Positions 32,585 through 43,082 are shown, counted from the stretch's first letter. The stretch: 64,000 nt of DNA from Exophiala sp. HKRS030 (GCA_023897205.1 JAHWDD010000001.1:4650001-4714000), one strand, 5' to 3'. Numbers and translations: made by a program. The notes: a model not told the origin generated them from the sequence alone.

Positions 32585-34393
32585 CTACATCTCCTCGACC
32601 TCGGCCACCACGACTTTGTCGCCACCTTCTGTCCCCTGTTTCTTATATTCCTCAGTCTCCTCCTTCGACAAGCGCGCTGCCTCTTTGTAGCTCATGTTCT
32701 TGCCAGCGTGATACTTGATCTTGAACATGCGGTCGACTTCTTCCAAGGACAGGCCTTTGGTTTCGATGTAGAAGAACCAGACGATGGGGAACCAAGCAAA
32801 GTTGAGTACGGCGAAGATGATATAAAACCTCCAGGAGATGTTTGCGATGGTGCTGGGGATCATGATTACCACGACGTACACGAAAATCCAGTTCGTATCC
32901 ATGGCAGCACTGTTACCAATGCTGCGCATCCGTGATGAGTTGATTTCGAGAGGGGTATAAGGATGGAATGGTCAGGTAAGAGAGACCCTGGGATCAAGTG
33001 AAGATGTCAGTTTCGGGACTTTTGAGGACTTTGAAAAGGAGAGACCTGGCTTACGTAGAAGAGATGGTATCCAAACATGAACGACACAGCCACGGCGCAG
33101 CTGGCATTTGTTCCAATATCGAGACCGATGGTGGTAAGGGTGAAGCGTATCCCGCACCCAATAGACCCAAACAGCATGAGGGGGACACGTCCGAAGCGAT
33201 CAATCAGTAGCATGATCACGGAACCCCAAACGCAGAGGCAAATGAAGTCGATGGCTGACAGGATCAGGGCAAGCCTGTTGCTGAAGCCAAAGGACTTGGT
33301 CAGGATCACCGGAAAATAGCATACAACCTGCCCTTTATGGTGGAGTTGCTGTCAGTATTGCGAGCAGAAACCGGCTGACTTTAAGACAATGGAAGGTAAT
33401 CAGTTTGGATCTCGATGCTTACCACGTTGATCCCCCCCATCTGCTGAAGACGGATGTACCGGCGCCCAAAACAAGGCGCCGAAAGTTCTGCTGCTCACCG
33501 CTCGAAAAGAACTCACGCCATCCAATGGCTCCGCCAGCTTTTTCGGCTGCAATGGCGTCGCTGATGATCTTTAGCTCGATTTTGACCGACTGGTCTTCGC
33601 GGTCTTTGGCAGCAAGGCGGGCTAGCACCACCTGGGCTTCCGCGTGTCTTTCCTTGTAGCAAAGCCACCGAGGAGATTCCACCGTGCAGGCAAGCAGTCC
33701 GAGCGTGACGAAGGCCCAGAAGCATTGCATCGCGATGGGGAAGCGCCGGCTGTCTTCGTTTGCGTATACGTAAGTCATTCCTAGATTGATCCAACTGGTC
33801 AGATCAATTCCGAATATCACCATGACCATTTGGAGAGCAACAAGCTTGCCGCGGTGCTCTGCCTTGCTGGTCTCAGCTTGCCACATGGGCACAACGGCTG
33901 TGCTTTGCCCGATCCCCAGACCGGCAATGATCCGGCCAACAATCATGTGTGGCAGGTAGAAAGAAGATGCTTGCAAAAGGCCTCCGACAATGACAAAGGC
34001 ACATGACATGGCAATTGACTTGCGGCGACCCAGCTTGTCACCACAATAGATGGATATGATGGCGCCGATGATGCAGCCAATGTCATAGGTCGATACAATC
34101 TGGCCTTGAATCGTCGGACTTGGGTTCTTGAACTGATTGGCAAACGCCGGGTCGTTCAAGATGCCGCCGAAGACACCCTGATCCGAGCCGAAGAGCATGA
34201 AAGAAAAGCCACAGGTCATGGTGATGGCGACTGCGAGGGCCGCGGCCCTGAAGGGAAAGCAGACCCATATTTTCAAGGTTATCTGGACCACAGAGTTGAC
34301 TTTGGTCTGAGGAACTCACAAAGTGCATAAAAATGAGAGTGTTGACGAGGATAGCGGCAAGCAAGACAAGCTGACCTGAGTTGACTGAATCAT
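32585..34393 (-). pseudogene. MFS sugar transporter with two single-base frameshifts
   Basis: Major facilitator of the hexose-transporter family. Exons: 34320-34393, 33423-34247, 33055-33327 and 32585-32987, joined by ordinary gt-ag introns. The N-terminal half is clean: GSDQGVFGGILNDPAFANQF, GDKLGRRKSIAMSC and MIVGRIIAGLGIGQSTAVVP. At 33445/33446 one base is missing, turning the expected VFQQMGGINV into VFSRWGGSTW and a stop. Exon 3 resumes correctly (FPVILTKSFGFSNRLA, LIDRFGRVPLM). In exon 4, YLTIPSLYPS is followed by one extra base near 32948 before EINSSRMRSIGNSAAM. The tail (FYIETKGLSLEEVDRMF) is intact. Losses this small suggest recent decay or assembly error. ATG 34393 is the only in-phase start found. 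Confidence 0.75.
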
Positions 34394-35593
34394 CCAGACA
34401 AGGGAAACACCGTGCCCCATATGCTCCCATATGCCACTGGGTTGAAATACACCATCCTGATAAAGCATTCACCCGTCTCTCCCCATGGGGACCCCGTGAC
34501 AATCCCCGTGATAATCCAATGTGTCCTCAATCCCCAAAAGCCCGGTTATACACTTCAGCTTCCACTTCATGCGATCGGGAGCGAAGCCAGTTTTGATGGA
34601 ACGTGGGCAATTACACTCAAGGGGTCTCCATGCTTCCCCATCTGTAAGACTAGATAGACGGTTGGCGGGAGATCTCAATTAGCTTGAAAGGCCACTCACC
34701 CTAGTCGATGCAGCGGGGACTTTCCGTATAGTGATGTCAAGGAGCCGATCGTAGAGTGCGGGAAAAAGCAACCGCTGAATCGAACAGCCCTTGTAGCCGG
34801 AGGAGTGCCCGGTGTCTAAAGGGATAAAGGCGTGGCACGTTACCCGAAGACGTACTTCGTAGAGACCGAGGGAATCGACTCCCGGGCCCACAAAAAAATG
34901 TGCTCGGTAATGGAATCTGATTCCCGTTGAAGCTTGATCATATCCCAGAAGCTCCTCCACAGGGTGCTGCTCCTTGCCAGATTCGTTAGAATCACCCCGC
35001 ACACTTGCAAAGAGCCATTGTGACTCGCTTGCCAGGCCATTGTTGATAACAATGTTCAGAGTAGCACGAACACCCATCGCAGGTAACGTCAACATTCATC
35101 CTAATGAGCATCGTAAACAGGCTTGGCTCTAGCCGCAAGGATTCCGGGCGAAGCTTCCTGCTTACGTTCAATGCGCCCCCTCTAACTTGTGAGTCTGGCT
35201 CAACAATGTCTTACTGCACATGAATAGAAATTGAGCAGAGCTCTTGAAGCCTGCGAGGTAGTCGTGATACAGTAATAGCCTAGCTTAACACAAACTATGA
35301 GAGTAAAACCCTCATCTGCCTCGGATTCATTGACCATACGGTCCTGACGTCGAACCTTTTCTGAACGTGGAATTCTGGTGAATCGCAACGCTTGACCGGG
35401 GGTCATTGACTCCGTCCCTAGCGATTTTGGATGGCCTCGGCAGGGTCGCCAAGATCCGGGCTTCAGGGGGGTGTTTTATTGTTAGTATGCAGCAAAACAA
35501 ACTAAATTTCACCAAATAAGCGACTATCCTGATAACTTCTACGAGGAGAATAGAGAATATCACAGCAACATAGTGGGACTTGTCACACTCATC
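34394..35593. other. Divergent region with an orphan 138-codon frame
   Basis: 1.2 kb between the transporter pseudogene and the NmrA-like gene. A minus-strand frame at 34679-35095 (FHYRAHFFVGPGVDSLGLYE, ending near a gtgagt donor) could be an exon or chance; I recognise no family. 35100-35590 shows nothing. Confidence 0.3.
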
Positions 35594-37011
35594 ATGGCGG
35601 TCAAAGTGTTTATGTACGGGGCCGAAGGGATGGATTTCGATAATTATACCCGCTGACTCCAATTCAGCACCGGAGTTACTGGATATATAGGTGGCGATGC
35701 CCTCTATGCACTGAACAAGAAACATCCTGAATGGGAATACTGTGAGTTTGTAAATTTCATATGGCTTGTCTTCCTCTCGCCTCATCTGGGATTTTCCATA
35801 CTCATCGGCACAGCTTGGACGTCCGTTTGCTTTTTGCGTGGGAAACACGGAAACAAAAATTTGCTGACATCATCTGATAGCTGCCCTGATCAGGACGCAG
35901 GAGAAGGCGAACCAAGTTCAACAGCAGTATCCCAAGCTTCGCGTCGTCCTGGGTGATCTGGATGATTCGGCCGTGCTCCGTGAAGAGAGTGCAAGGGCAG
36001 ATATCGTCCTGCGTAAGCTACTGTCGATGCCCACCTTATCGGACAGCGTTCTGACCCGATTGTCCAATTCAACCAGACACTGCAGACGCATCGGACCACG
36101 AAGGTGCGGCAAGAGCCATTGCTGCCGGCCTCTCCGAGGGCCATGCGCCATCAAAGCCTGGATTCTGGCTGCACACGGGCGGTACCGGGATCTTGACTTA
36201 TGACGACTCCAAGAATGATCGCTTGGGAGAGTGGTCGACCAAGGAGTACAACGATCTTGGTGGAGTGGACGAGCTGACACACCTGCCCGATGAGGCATTC
36301 CATCGTAATGTCGACAAGATCGTTCTCGAAGCTGGAACCAAGTATGCGGACAGGGTAAAGACGGCGTTGGTTTGCCCGCCCACCATCTACGGCAAGTCTT
36401 GCAGCCCCAGGAAGTGTGCGATCGTCATTGGTTTCGTCCTTCGGAGCCGATTTCCAACTGTCATGCGTTGAGCAATCCCTCCCCTGCTGACTCTCCGCTT
36501 AGGTGATGGTCGAGGTCCCACCTCTGGACGGTCTCGCCAGGTCTACGAACTGAGCAAGCTCATACTCCAAAAGGGCTACACTCCCGTCGTGGGCGCAGGA
36601 AAGGCAAGGTGGAACCATGTCCACGTCTACGACCTAGCTGCTGCTTTCGTCCTCCTGGCTGAAGCGGCAGTGGCCAGAAACCTGTCTGGTGACATCTGGG
36701 GCGCCAAGGGCTACCATCTCTGCGAGAACGGCGAGCATGAGTGGGCTGACCTGGCCAGGAAGATTTCGGCCATTGCGGCGGACAAAGGCTACATTCCCTC
36801 AAACCCCTTGGAGAAGCACCTTGGTAAAGACGAGGCTCTGGGGGTAGCCGGCTTCGAAGCCGTCAGTTGGGGCTTGAATTCACGGGGAAAGGCGGAGCGA
36901 TTGAGAAAATTTCTGGGTTGGACGCCTAAGGAGAGGAGCATTGAGGAGGAGGCTGCCAGTATACTTGAGGCAGAGAGTTCAAGATTGCAGGGCAAGGTGT
37001 TGTCAACTTGA
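35594..37011 (+). CDS. NmrA/NAD-dependent epimerase-type Rossmann protein
   Basis: Atypical SDR of the epimerase/NmrA group. Five exons: 35594-35613, 35668-35741, 35881-36012, 36077-36391 and 36503-37011. They encode 349 residues. Exon 1 has only 20 nt; splicing rebuilds MAVKVFITGVTGYIGGDALY, the G-x-x-G-x-x-G cofactor motif. Then PKLRVVLGDLDD, GFWLHTGGTGILTYDD, a YNDLGGVDELTHLPDEAFHR block and GFEAVSWGLNSRGKAERLRK. The third junction joins ADIVL to HTADASDHEGAARAI. Intron 4 begins GC rather than GT (g|gcaagt...cttag); only this donor keeps the frame (TIYG joined to DGRGPTSGRSRQ). The gene appears intact. A cytosolic NAD(P)H-sensing or reductase role is likely; the substrate is unknown. Confidence 0.82.
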
Positions 37012-37482
37012 ACAGAAAAGAGAAGAGGCAGACAGGATGTCTATTTGAAAAGTCCTTGATGCATTGCTTTCGTTTTTCGAACAGGGTCAATTCTGAACAT
37101 GTCCTTTCCATTCATCTTATTTCCGCCTTGCTCGGGACCTGTGCGTGAGGACTATGACACGTAAAGGATCTCCCGAGACTCTAGAATCTAGAAAGCTGTG
37201 CCGTTTCGAAAGCCCTCAAACTTCCCGCTCTCTCTTTGGCCGTTTATCCTAATCAATTCCCAGACCAATAATGCAAGACATACTCGGTGCCGCAGCCGCA
37301 ACACGGTTGCATGGAAATGCAGCAGCGCACCTATAACCTGGGGCTCTCTGGGGCTTCATCTAAATCCCAGCTCATCGCTCTGGATGTATTCGCTGCCAGA
37401 CGAGGAAGGAGAGAGAGAGGTGTTTCGTTCGATGGTGATCCCATTGTGATCGAGAGCAGCAGCAACAAAAAGTGCATCGTCA
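37012..37482. other. Convergent 3' region
   Basis: 471 bp between two convergent oxidoreductase genes. The overlapping open frames near 37198-37535 are not believed. Confidence 0.45.
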
Positions 37483-38265
37483 TCACTCATAATGGATTGA
37501 TGCACCGCCGTCCACCAACAGGTACTGCCCAGTGACGTATGAACTGAGATCGCTGGCGAAGAAGACGGCTGCTCCGGCGATATCTTCGGGAGTGCCCAGA
37601 CGGCCCAGCGCCGTTTTCGCCGCCATGACTTCGCGCTGGCCATTGTGGTCCAAGTGAGCCTTGTTAATGGTGGTCTCGATGGTGCCGGGACAGATGCTGT
37701 TGAACCGAATGCCATGTCTGCCCAGGGCGCTCGCGCAGGCGACAGTCATGCCCAGGATGGCCGCCTTGGTGGGCGCGTAGTGCGTCAAGGCCGACGAGCC
37801 TTGGACGGCTGTAATGGAGGCGATAGACACGACACTGCCCCCGGTCCCCTGGGACACCATTTGCTTTGTGGCCGCCTGCGTGAGCATGTAAGCCGCCGTG
37901 AAGTTGACCGACATATGCCGTTCCAAGAGAGCCTGCGTAACGTCATGAAAGGCGGAGAATGTGCAGATGCCTGCATTGTTGATCAGGGCGTCAAGACGGC
38001 CAAAACTGCCCACAACCTCGGCCACCAAATTGGCCGCGGTCTCTGGCAGGACCACGTCGCCGCTGAAAGAGGTGTGCCGTAGCGATGGATCGATTGCTCT
38101 GAGTTCAGATTGTAGCGCCCCGATGTCAGAGGTCGTCTGTTCGGTCCCCAAGTGGTGCAGGACGAGATCGGCGCCTTGTCGAGCACATGCCAGTGCCGTG
38201 GCACGCCCGATTCCTTGCGACGCACCTGTGATGGCAATGACTTTGTTGCGAAGTATTCCGGCCAT
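37483..38265 (-). CDS. Short-chain dehydrogenase, L-rhamnose-1-dehydrogenase-like
   Basis: Classical SDR of 260 residues in one exon. NAD(P)-binding VIAITGASQGIGRATALA, NNAG in LDALINNAGICTFSAFHDV, catalytic Ser and Y-x3-K in VSIASITAVQG and LTHYAPTKAAILG, and the C-terminal LSSYVTGQYLLVDGGASIHY. The LTHYAPTKA and RFNSICPGTIET strings and overall pattern resemble fungal L-rhamnose 1-dehydrogenases (first step of the non-phosphorylated rhamnose pathway, L-rhamnose to rhamnonolactone). A general sugar or polyol dehydrogenase is the alternative. Cytosolic, since no targeting signal is seen. Its position next to a transketolase and a polyol dehydrogenase fits sugar catabolism. Confidence 0.8.
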   Translation of the reverse strand: MAGILRNKVIAITGASQGIGRATALACARQGADLVLHHLGTEQTTSDIGALQSELRAIDPSLRHTSFSGDVVLPETAANLVAEVVGSFGRLDALINNAGICTFSAFHDVTQALLERHMSVNFTAAYMLTQAATKQMVSQGTGGSVVSIASITAVQGSSALTHYAPTKAAILGMTVACASALGRHGIRFNSICPGTIETTINKAHLDHNGQREVMAAKTALGRLGTPEDIAGAAVFFASDLSSYVTGQYLLVDGGASIHYE

Positions 38266-38877
38266 CCTGACGTGAAGAATGCGGAGGATGCTTGCAGTTC
38301 GAGGTAAAGAGACTGTGCCCAGGAAGGCTCAGTTCTGGTAGAGTTGCAATCCACCGCGTTCCTGAATGGCTCGAATAGAAGCATGCAATATGCGCCATAG
38401 TTAATAGCACTAGCCCGGGTTTTGAACCAGCAGCAAAGGCCAGCCTCCCTAACTCACACTCAAAAGAGCCGTTGCTCCACCCGAGTTGCGGGCCATGCGC
38501 GCGGGCAGAATGTATAAAGGCGAAGAGTCTTTCGGTTATGGCCAGCTTGCTAGCGCGTCTCGTCCATCGGGCCTCGACAGTACTCGCCAACCTGGCTCTC
38601 TTCAGTATCACTGTTAGCAAAATATCAGCTCTCAACTGGTCCTGTGCAATGCCGACTTTGGACTTCGGTTAATCCAAGGCTATGAGAAGCTGTGAAAAAA
38701 GCTTCAACGGTACCCCTATCCGGTTGTTTGCTCTGCTTGATTTCTGTCGAGACTGACACGATAGGGTCATGAGAGCAAGCTGTGACCATCCTCCACTGGA
38801 TGAAGCTCGAGCCCTAGTTAAACCTGATAATGTATTCCTAACACTAATAGCCACTGGCATAATTCTACCTAGAGCCA
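38266..38877. other. SDR promoter and transketolase 3' region
   Basis: 612 bp. Opposite-frame shadows only. The SDR promoter should lie at 38266-38600. Confidence 0.4.
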
Positions 38878-41001
38878 CTACTTCAACAACCTCCATCTTG
38901 CTCTGCCCTTCCCCGATGTGCTGATTTGCAGGAGCTCCTTCACCTTCTTGACAATCCCGACATCGTCAATGCCAAACCTCCTGAAGTTTTCAATGCCTGC
39001 TCCGGAATACCCAAAGTCATCCATCGCTACGCTTGCTGTACAAAACCTTGCCCACATGCTACTGACATAGGCTTCGATGCTGACCACATGTTCCGTTACC
39101 CCGAGCACTTCATTCTGGTATGTCTCAGATTGGGTTTCGAACAGGCTGATGCACGGCATACTTGCCACCCGCGTCACAATGTTGTGCTGCTCTGTAAGCT
39201 GCTTCGCCGCCGCTATGGCGAATTGCAGTTCCGAGCCGCAAGAAATGAGAGTGACAATGGCATCGCTCTGCTCGACAACCACGTATCCGCCTCGTGCGAC
39301 CTTGGCTCGATCTGTGTTTGGTATCGCGGTGATTGCTGGGTCCCTAGCCAGCGAGATGATGACCGGCATCTCCTTGGTTGCGGGACCTAGAGCGGTCGAC
39401 CATGCACCTATTACTTCTTCAGCATCCGAGGGTCTGATATACGCCAGGTGTGGCATTGCTCGATACAAAGAGTCGAGTTCGACAGGCTGGTGGGTTGGAC
39501 CGTTCTGGCCTTCGCCGATCGAGTCATGGGTGGCCACATGGATAACTTTGAGGTGGCTTAGGGCGCCCATACGCACGCCTGGTGCTGCGTACAAGTAGAA
39601 CATAAAGAAGGTCGCCGTAATAGGGAGGATGGTGCCGGGGCCGTAGGCTGCTAGTCCGTTCGAGATGGACGCCATTGCGTGTTCGCGAATGCCATACCGA
39701 ATGACGCGGCCCTCTGGGTGCCTGCTGGAATAGATCCGGGACGACTGGTCGCCCATTTGATTGCTGTTCCAAAGGTCGGCGCCACCAGCAATGAGGTTTG
39801 GAATATGTGACATAAGGGTATTAAAGACGGTGCCATTGAATTGTCGGGTAGCTTGGTTGACCTCGGGAACTTGAATGGAAGAAAGGACAGTCTCATAGTC
39901 GACCTTGCCGTTCATTCGGTCGGACAGTAGCTGGGATTCTGTGGGGTAAGCTTTGTTGTAAGCCACAAGGAGGTCATTCCAGTTCTCTTCGAGAGTTTGG
40001 CCTCTTGCCACAGACCCAGCGAGGTACGCTTTTGTCTGCTCTGACAGAGTATGTGTGGTTGATACGTCGGAAGACGCGTAGAAGGCGGCATCCGCATCAG
40101 TATAGGTGCCGTGATGCGACTTGAAAGTGCCCGCGGTGGACGTCCCGTAACCGATTGTGGTGCGGATGTTGATGAAGGTAGGCTTCCCCTTGGTAGACCG
40201 GGCAAGCTTCAGCGCTGAGACAATATCGCCGACCGAGGTATCACCTGTGCAAACGTCGATAACATTCCATCCTATTGCGCGCATTTTGGCGTTGGTGTCT
40301 TCGGACACAATCCACTCCAGGGGGCCATCACAGGTGACCTGGTTGTTGTCGTAGCAGAGAACGAGGTTATCGAGCTGCAGATGACCTGCAAGAGCCATGG
40401 CCTCCTGGGCGACTCCTTCCTGAAGACATCCATCGCCAGTGGCGCAGTAGATTCGAGAACGAACGATGTCGTAGCCTGGCTTGTTAAAGGTTGCTGCCAA
40501 GTGCTTCGAGGCGATAGCGAGGCCCACCGCATTCGCTATCCCTTGACCAAGCGGTCCAGTAGTGACTTCGATGCCTGGAACGTCAAGTTCAGGATGACCA
40601 TGGCACAGTGTGGCCGTCCATTTGCCAGTCTCCGGGTCGACTGCCTTGGCCGAGCCGTACAGCTTCAACTCGTCTAACGTCATTTCGGGATATCCGGTCG
40701 CATATAACATGGTGTAGATGAACATAGCAGCGTGGCCATTCGACAGCACGAATCGATCTCGATCGAACCAGTCGGTATTCTTTGGATTGTATCTCATTGT
40801 ATGGCACCACAGAGCCACGCCCAGGGGCACCATCCCAATCGCCGACCCTCCATGGCCACCGCCGTTCTGTCGACAGATATCGATGATGACCTTCCTCAGG
40901 TCTCGAACTGCTTGTTCATCGTCGGTCATGATGGATGGAGCAGAAGCGCCATTGACTGTGGTAGAAGGTCCGTTCGTGATACTTGGCATGTTTGCCATCA
41001 A
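38878..41001 (-). CDS. Transketolase of the dihydroxyacetone-synthase type
   Basis: Thiamine-diphosphate enzyme moving a two-carbon ketol unit from a ketose to an aldehyde; DHA synthases use formaldehyde as acceptor. One exon, 707 residues. Cofactor domain: NGGGHGGSAIGM (plain transketolases have S-G-H-P-G), RFVLSNGHAAMF, CHGHPELDVPGIEVTTGPLG, ATGDGCLQEGVAQEAM (ThDP/Mg motif) and YDNNQVTCDGP. Pyrimidine domain: RVIRYGIREHAMASISNG, HDSIGEGQNGPTHQPVELDS. G-G-H-G-G and N-N-Q-V-T-C-D-G are features of the DHA synthase branch. The C-terminus (RARWRLLK) is not a canonical SKL peroxisomal signal, unlike methylotrophic-yeast enzymes. Divergent from the monooxygenase across 437 bp, suggesting co-regulation. 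Confidence 0.88.
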   Translation of the reverse strand: MMANMPSITNGPSTTVNGASAPSIMTDDEQAVRDLRKVIIDICRQNGGGHGGSAIGMVPLGVALWCHTMRYNPKNTDWFDRDRFVLSNGHAAMFIYTMLYATGYPEMTLDELKLYGSAKAVDPETGKWTATLCHGHPELDVPGIEVTTGPLGQGIANAVGLAIASKHLAATFNKPGYDIVRSRIYCATGDGCLQEGVAQEAMALAGHLQLDNLVLCYDNNQVTCDGPLEWIVSEDTNAKMRAIGWNVIDVCTGDTSVGDIVSALKLARSTKGKPTFINIRTTIGYGTSTAGTFKSHHGTYTDADAAFYASSDVSTTHTLSEQTKAYLAGSVARGQTLEENWNDLLVAYNKAYPTESQLLSDRMNGKVDYETVLSSIQVPEVNQATRQFNGTVFNTLMSHIPNLIAGGADLWNSNQMGDQSSRIYSSRHPEGRVIRYGIREHAMASISNGLAAYGPGTILPITATFFMFYLYAAPGVRMGALSHLKVIHVATHDSIGEGQNGPTHQPVELDSLYRAMPHLAYIRPSDAEEVIGAWSTALGPATKEMPVIISLARDPAITAIPNTDRAKVARGGYVVVEQSDAIVTLISCGSELQFAIAAAKQLTEQHNIVTRVASMPCISLFETQSETYQNEVLGVTEHVVSIEAYVSSMWARFCTASVAMDDFGYSGAGIENFRRFGIDDVGIVKKVKELLQISTSGKGRARWRLLK

Positions 41002-41438
41002 TGCATCCGCTCACAATGACCGATCCTCCATTCTCCGTCAGGACTTTGTACCCCATTATATCTGCAACGGTTCGAGCATTTCTTCCAGCGAGAAATACAC
41101 AGCAGTCCCAGCTCCGTCGGGATCTACTCCTTGTACAATTTTCCCGACATCGCCATGATCGCCTATTCTTCACCAAGGCCCACAACGTACCACCGGGAAG
41201 CTGAATGCGGTTCTCGTCCGGGAATCTCAGACCACCGCCATATAACCGGAACCAATCCTCGTACGATTATATCGGCTGGGAGCTGTCCCTCAAGGCTACA
41301 TGGACAAGCAGCTGGTCCACAACAGGCTGCTTTTGATATATAGTGTGAGCTCGAAGTCTGGAAAGGTTTCTTAGATATGCAGAATTTGCAGAAATAATCC
41401 GAGTCGAGCGGAAAGTCCTGACTTTACATACTCGCGCA
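41002..41438. promoter_or_regulatory. Shared divergent promoter, transketolase / monooxygenase
   Basis: 437 bp between the two starts. It contains several CGG/CCG triplets (for example in 41190-41280) of the kind bound by Zn2Cys6 factors, and a TATATA-like box near 41335-41342 about 100 bp before the monooxygenase ATG. A coordinating site is an inference. Confidence 0.45.
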
Positions 41439-43082
41439 ATGCCTACACGCCGGACAGCAGAGCCACGCCTTATTGTCATTGGGTGCGGGGTTGCTGGCAT
41501 TGCGCTCTCTGCGCGTCTTAGATCACAGCTGGGATACGATAATTTTGTTGTTTACGAAAGGGAGAGATCTATCGGGGGTACCTGGTACCTCAACACGTAC
41601 CCTGGCGTGGGCTGCGATGTCGACTCTCACCTCTACTCCTTCTCCTTCAACCTGAACCCCGATTGGTCGAAGCGGTTCGCCGAGCAATCTGAGATTCTTC
41701 AATATCTGCAAGACACGGTCGACAAGTTCGAGGTTAGACCCCATGTGCGACTCGGAGTGGAGGTGGTAGAGGCCGCTTGGATCGAAGAGAAGTCAGTCTG
41801 GCGGGTGACTCTTCGGGACCTCGACGACAACCATGTCTTCCACAAGGAAGCAGAAATGCTGGTATCCTGCGTGGGCACTATATCCATACCCAAAGACTGT
41901 AATATCCCCGGCCACGAGAAGTTCAGAGGCGACATATGGCATTCCGCGCGCTGGAATCATAATGTATCCCTGAAGGGCAAGCGCGTCGCTGTGGTCGGCA
42001 ATGGCTGCTCCGCCGCTCAACTTGTCCCGTATGTGGTTAAAGAAGCGGTGCAGGTATACCAATTTCAACGGTCACCTCAATGGATCAATGAAAGACCTAA
42101 CAGCAACTTCACCGATTTCCAAAAATGGTGCTTTCGCTACTTGCCCCTCTGGAACCGCATCTACCGCTTCTATCTGTGGAAGAATACGGACGCCCTTCAC
42201 AATCTATACCAATCCGAGACAGCCCGATCGATACGTAACCGCGCCGCTGCCACCAAACAGGCTAAGACCTACATGATGGCAACTGCACCAAAGAAGTACC
42301 ATGATCTCCTTATTCCCCAATTCCCACTCGGGTGTAAACGACGTATCTTCGACCCTGGATACCTCGAGAGTCTCCACAGTCCTAATATCGAAGTCTCAGC
42401 GGAGCCCATTCTAGAAATCATCGAGACCGGTCTACGAACGCCTCAACAAAGTATCGATGTTGACGCAATCATCTTAAGCACAGGCTTTAAGATCCAGGAA
42501 TTTTTGTCTCCCATTATTGTCAAGGGTGTCGGTGGTGTCAGCCTGAACGAACACTGGAAAGACACGAGAGGCGCACAGGCGTACAAGGCGACATTTGTGA
42601 CGGGCTTCCCGAATTTCGGGATAGTGTTCGGCCCCAATGCTTTTCCCGCGCACAACTCGGTCATCTATACCAACGAGGTGCAAGTGGAGTACATCATTAA
42701 GACTATGGTGAAACCGATCCTCCGCGGAGACTTTCAAGTCATCGACGTCAAGGAAGCTGCAGAGCATCGCGACGTCAACATTGTCCAGGCCCGGCTGAAG
42801 TCCATGGTCTGGAATGCCGGCTGCAGCAACTGGAACCTGGACGCCGCCGGGCGCAATACCACAAACTACCCCGACGAAACCTGGAAGTTCTGGTACCAGC
42901 TCTATTGGCCGGTGTGGAAGGACTTTAACCTCTATGGCGGCAAAGGCACACACCCCCTACACCCGGCATGGAAGGTGGCGGCGACGTTGGCTTGTTTTGG
43001 GGTCTTTTTACCGGTTCTACTCAACAGAAGGTTCCACCTCTTAGGTCCTACTATGGACATGTTGAAGCAGAAGGTGCTGTGA
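41439..43082 (+). CDS. Flavin-dependent Baeyer-Villiger-type monooxygenase
   Basis: Class B flavoprotein that inserts one oxygen next to a ketone, giving an ester or lactone. 547 residues, single exon. FAD-binding GxGxxG in LIVIGCGVAGIALSARL, GGTWYLNTYPGVGCDVDSHL, and the Baeyer-Villiger fingerprint F-x-G-x3-H-x3-W as FRGDIWHSARW. The second, NADPH-binding Rossmann motif is VAVVGNGCSAAQLVP. TGFPNFGIVFGPNAF is near the C-terminal third, and a hydrophobic C-terminal segment (ATLACFGVFLPVLL) could anchor it to a membrane. Neighbouring dehydrogenases could supply the ketone. The substrate is unknown; no esterase is nearby to hydrolyse a product. Confidence 0.88.
   Translation: MPTRRTAEPRLIVIGCGVAGIALSARLRSQLGYDNFVVYERERSIGGTWYLNTYPGVGCDVDSHLYSFSFNLNPDWSKRFAEQSEILQYLQDTVDKFEVRPHVRLGVEVVEAAWIEEKSVWRVTLRDLDDNHVFHKEAEMLVSCVGTISIPKDCNIPGHEKFRGDIWHSARWNHNVSLKGKRVAVVGNGCSAAQLVPYVVKEAVQVYQFQRSPQWINERPNSNFTDFQKWCFRYLPLWNRIYRFYLWKNTDALHNLYQSETARSIRNRAAATKQAKTYMMATAPKKYHDLLIPQFPLGCKRRIFDPGYLESLHSPNIEVSAEPILEIIETGLRTPQQSIDVDAIILSTGFKIQEFLSPIIVKGVGGVSLNEHWKDTRGAQAYKATFVTGFPNFGIVFGPNAFPAHNSVIYTNEVQVEYIIKTMVKPILRGDFQVIDVKEAAEHRDVNIVQARLKSMVWNAGCSNWNLDAAGRNTTNYPDETWKFWYQLYWPVWKDFNLYGGKGTHPLHPAWKVAATLACFGVFLPVLLNRRFHLLGPTMDMLKQKVL

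Noticed and set aside
35327..35848. 173-codon minus-strand frame
   Set aside because: Overlaps the first exons of the NmrA-like gene on the plus strand, whose splicing and motifs are convincing.
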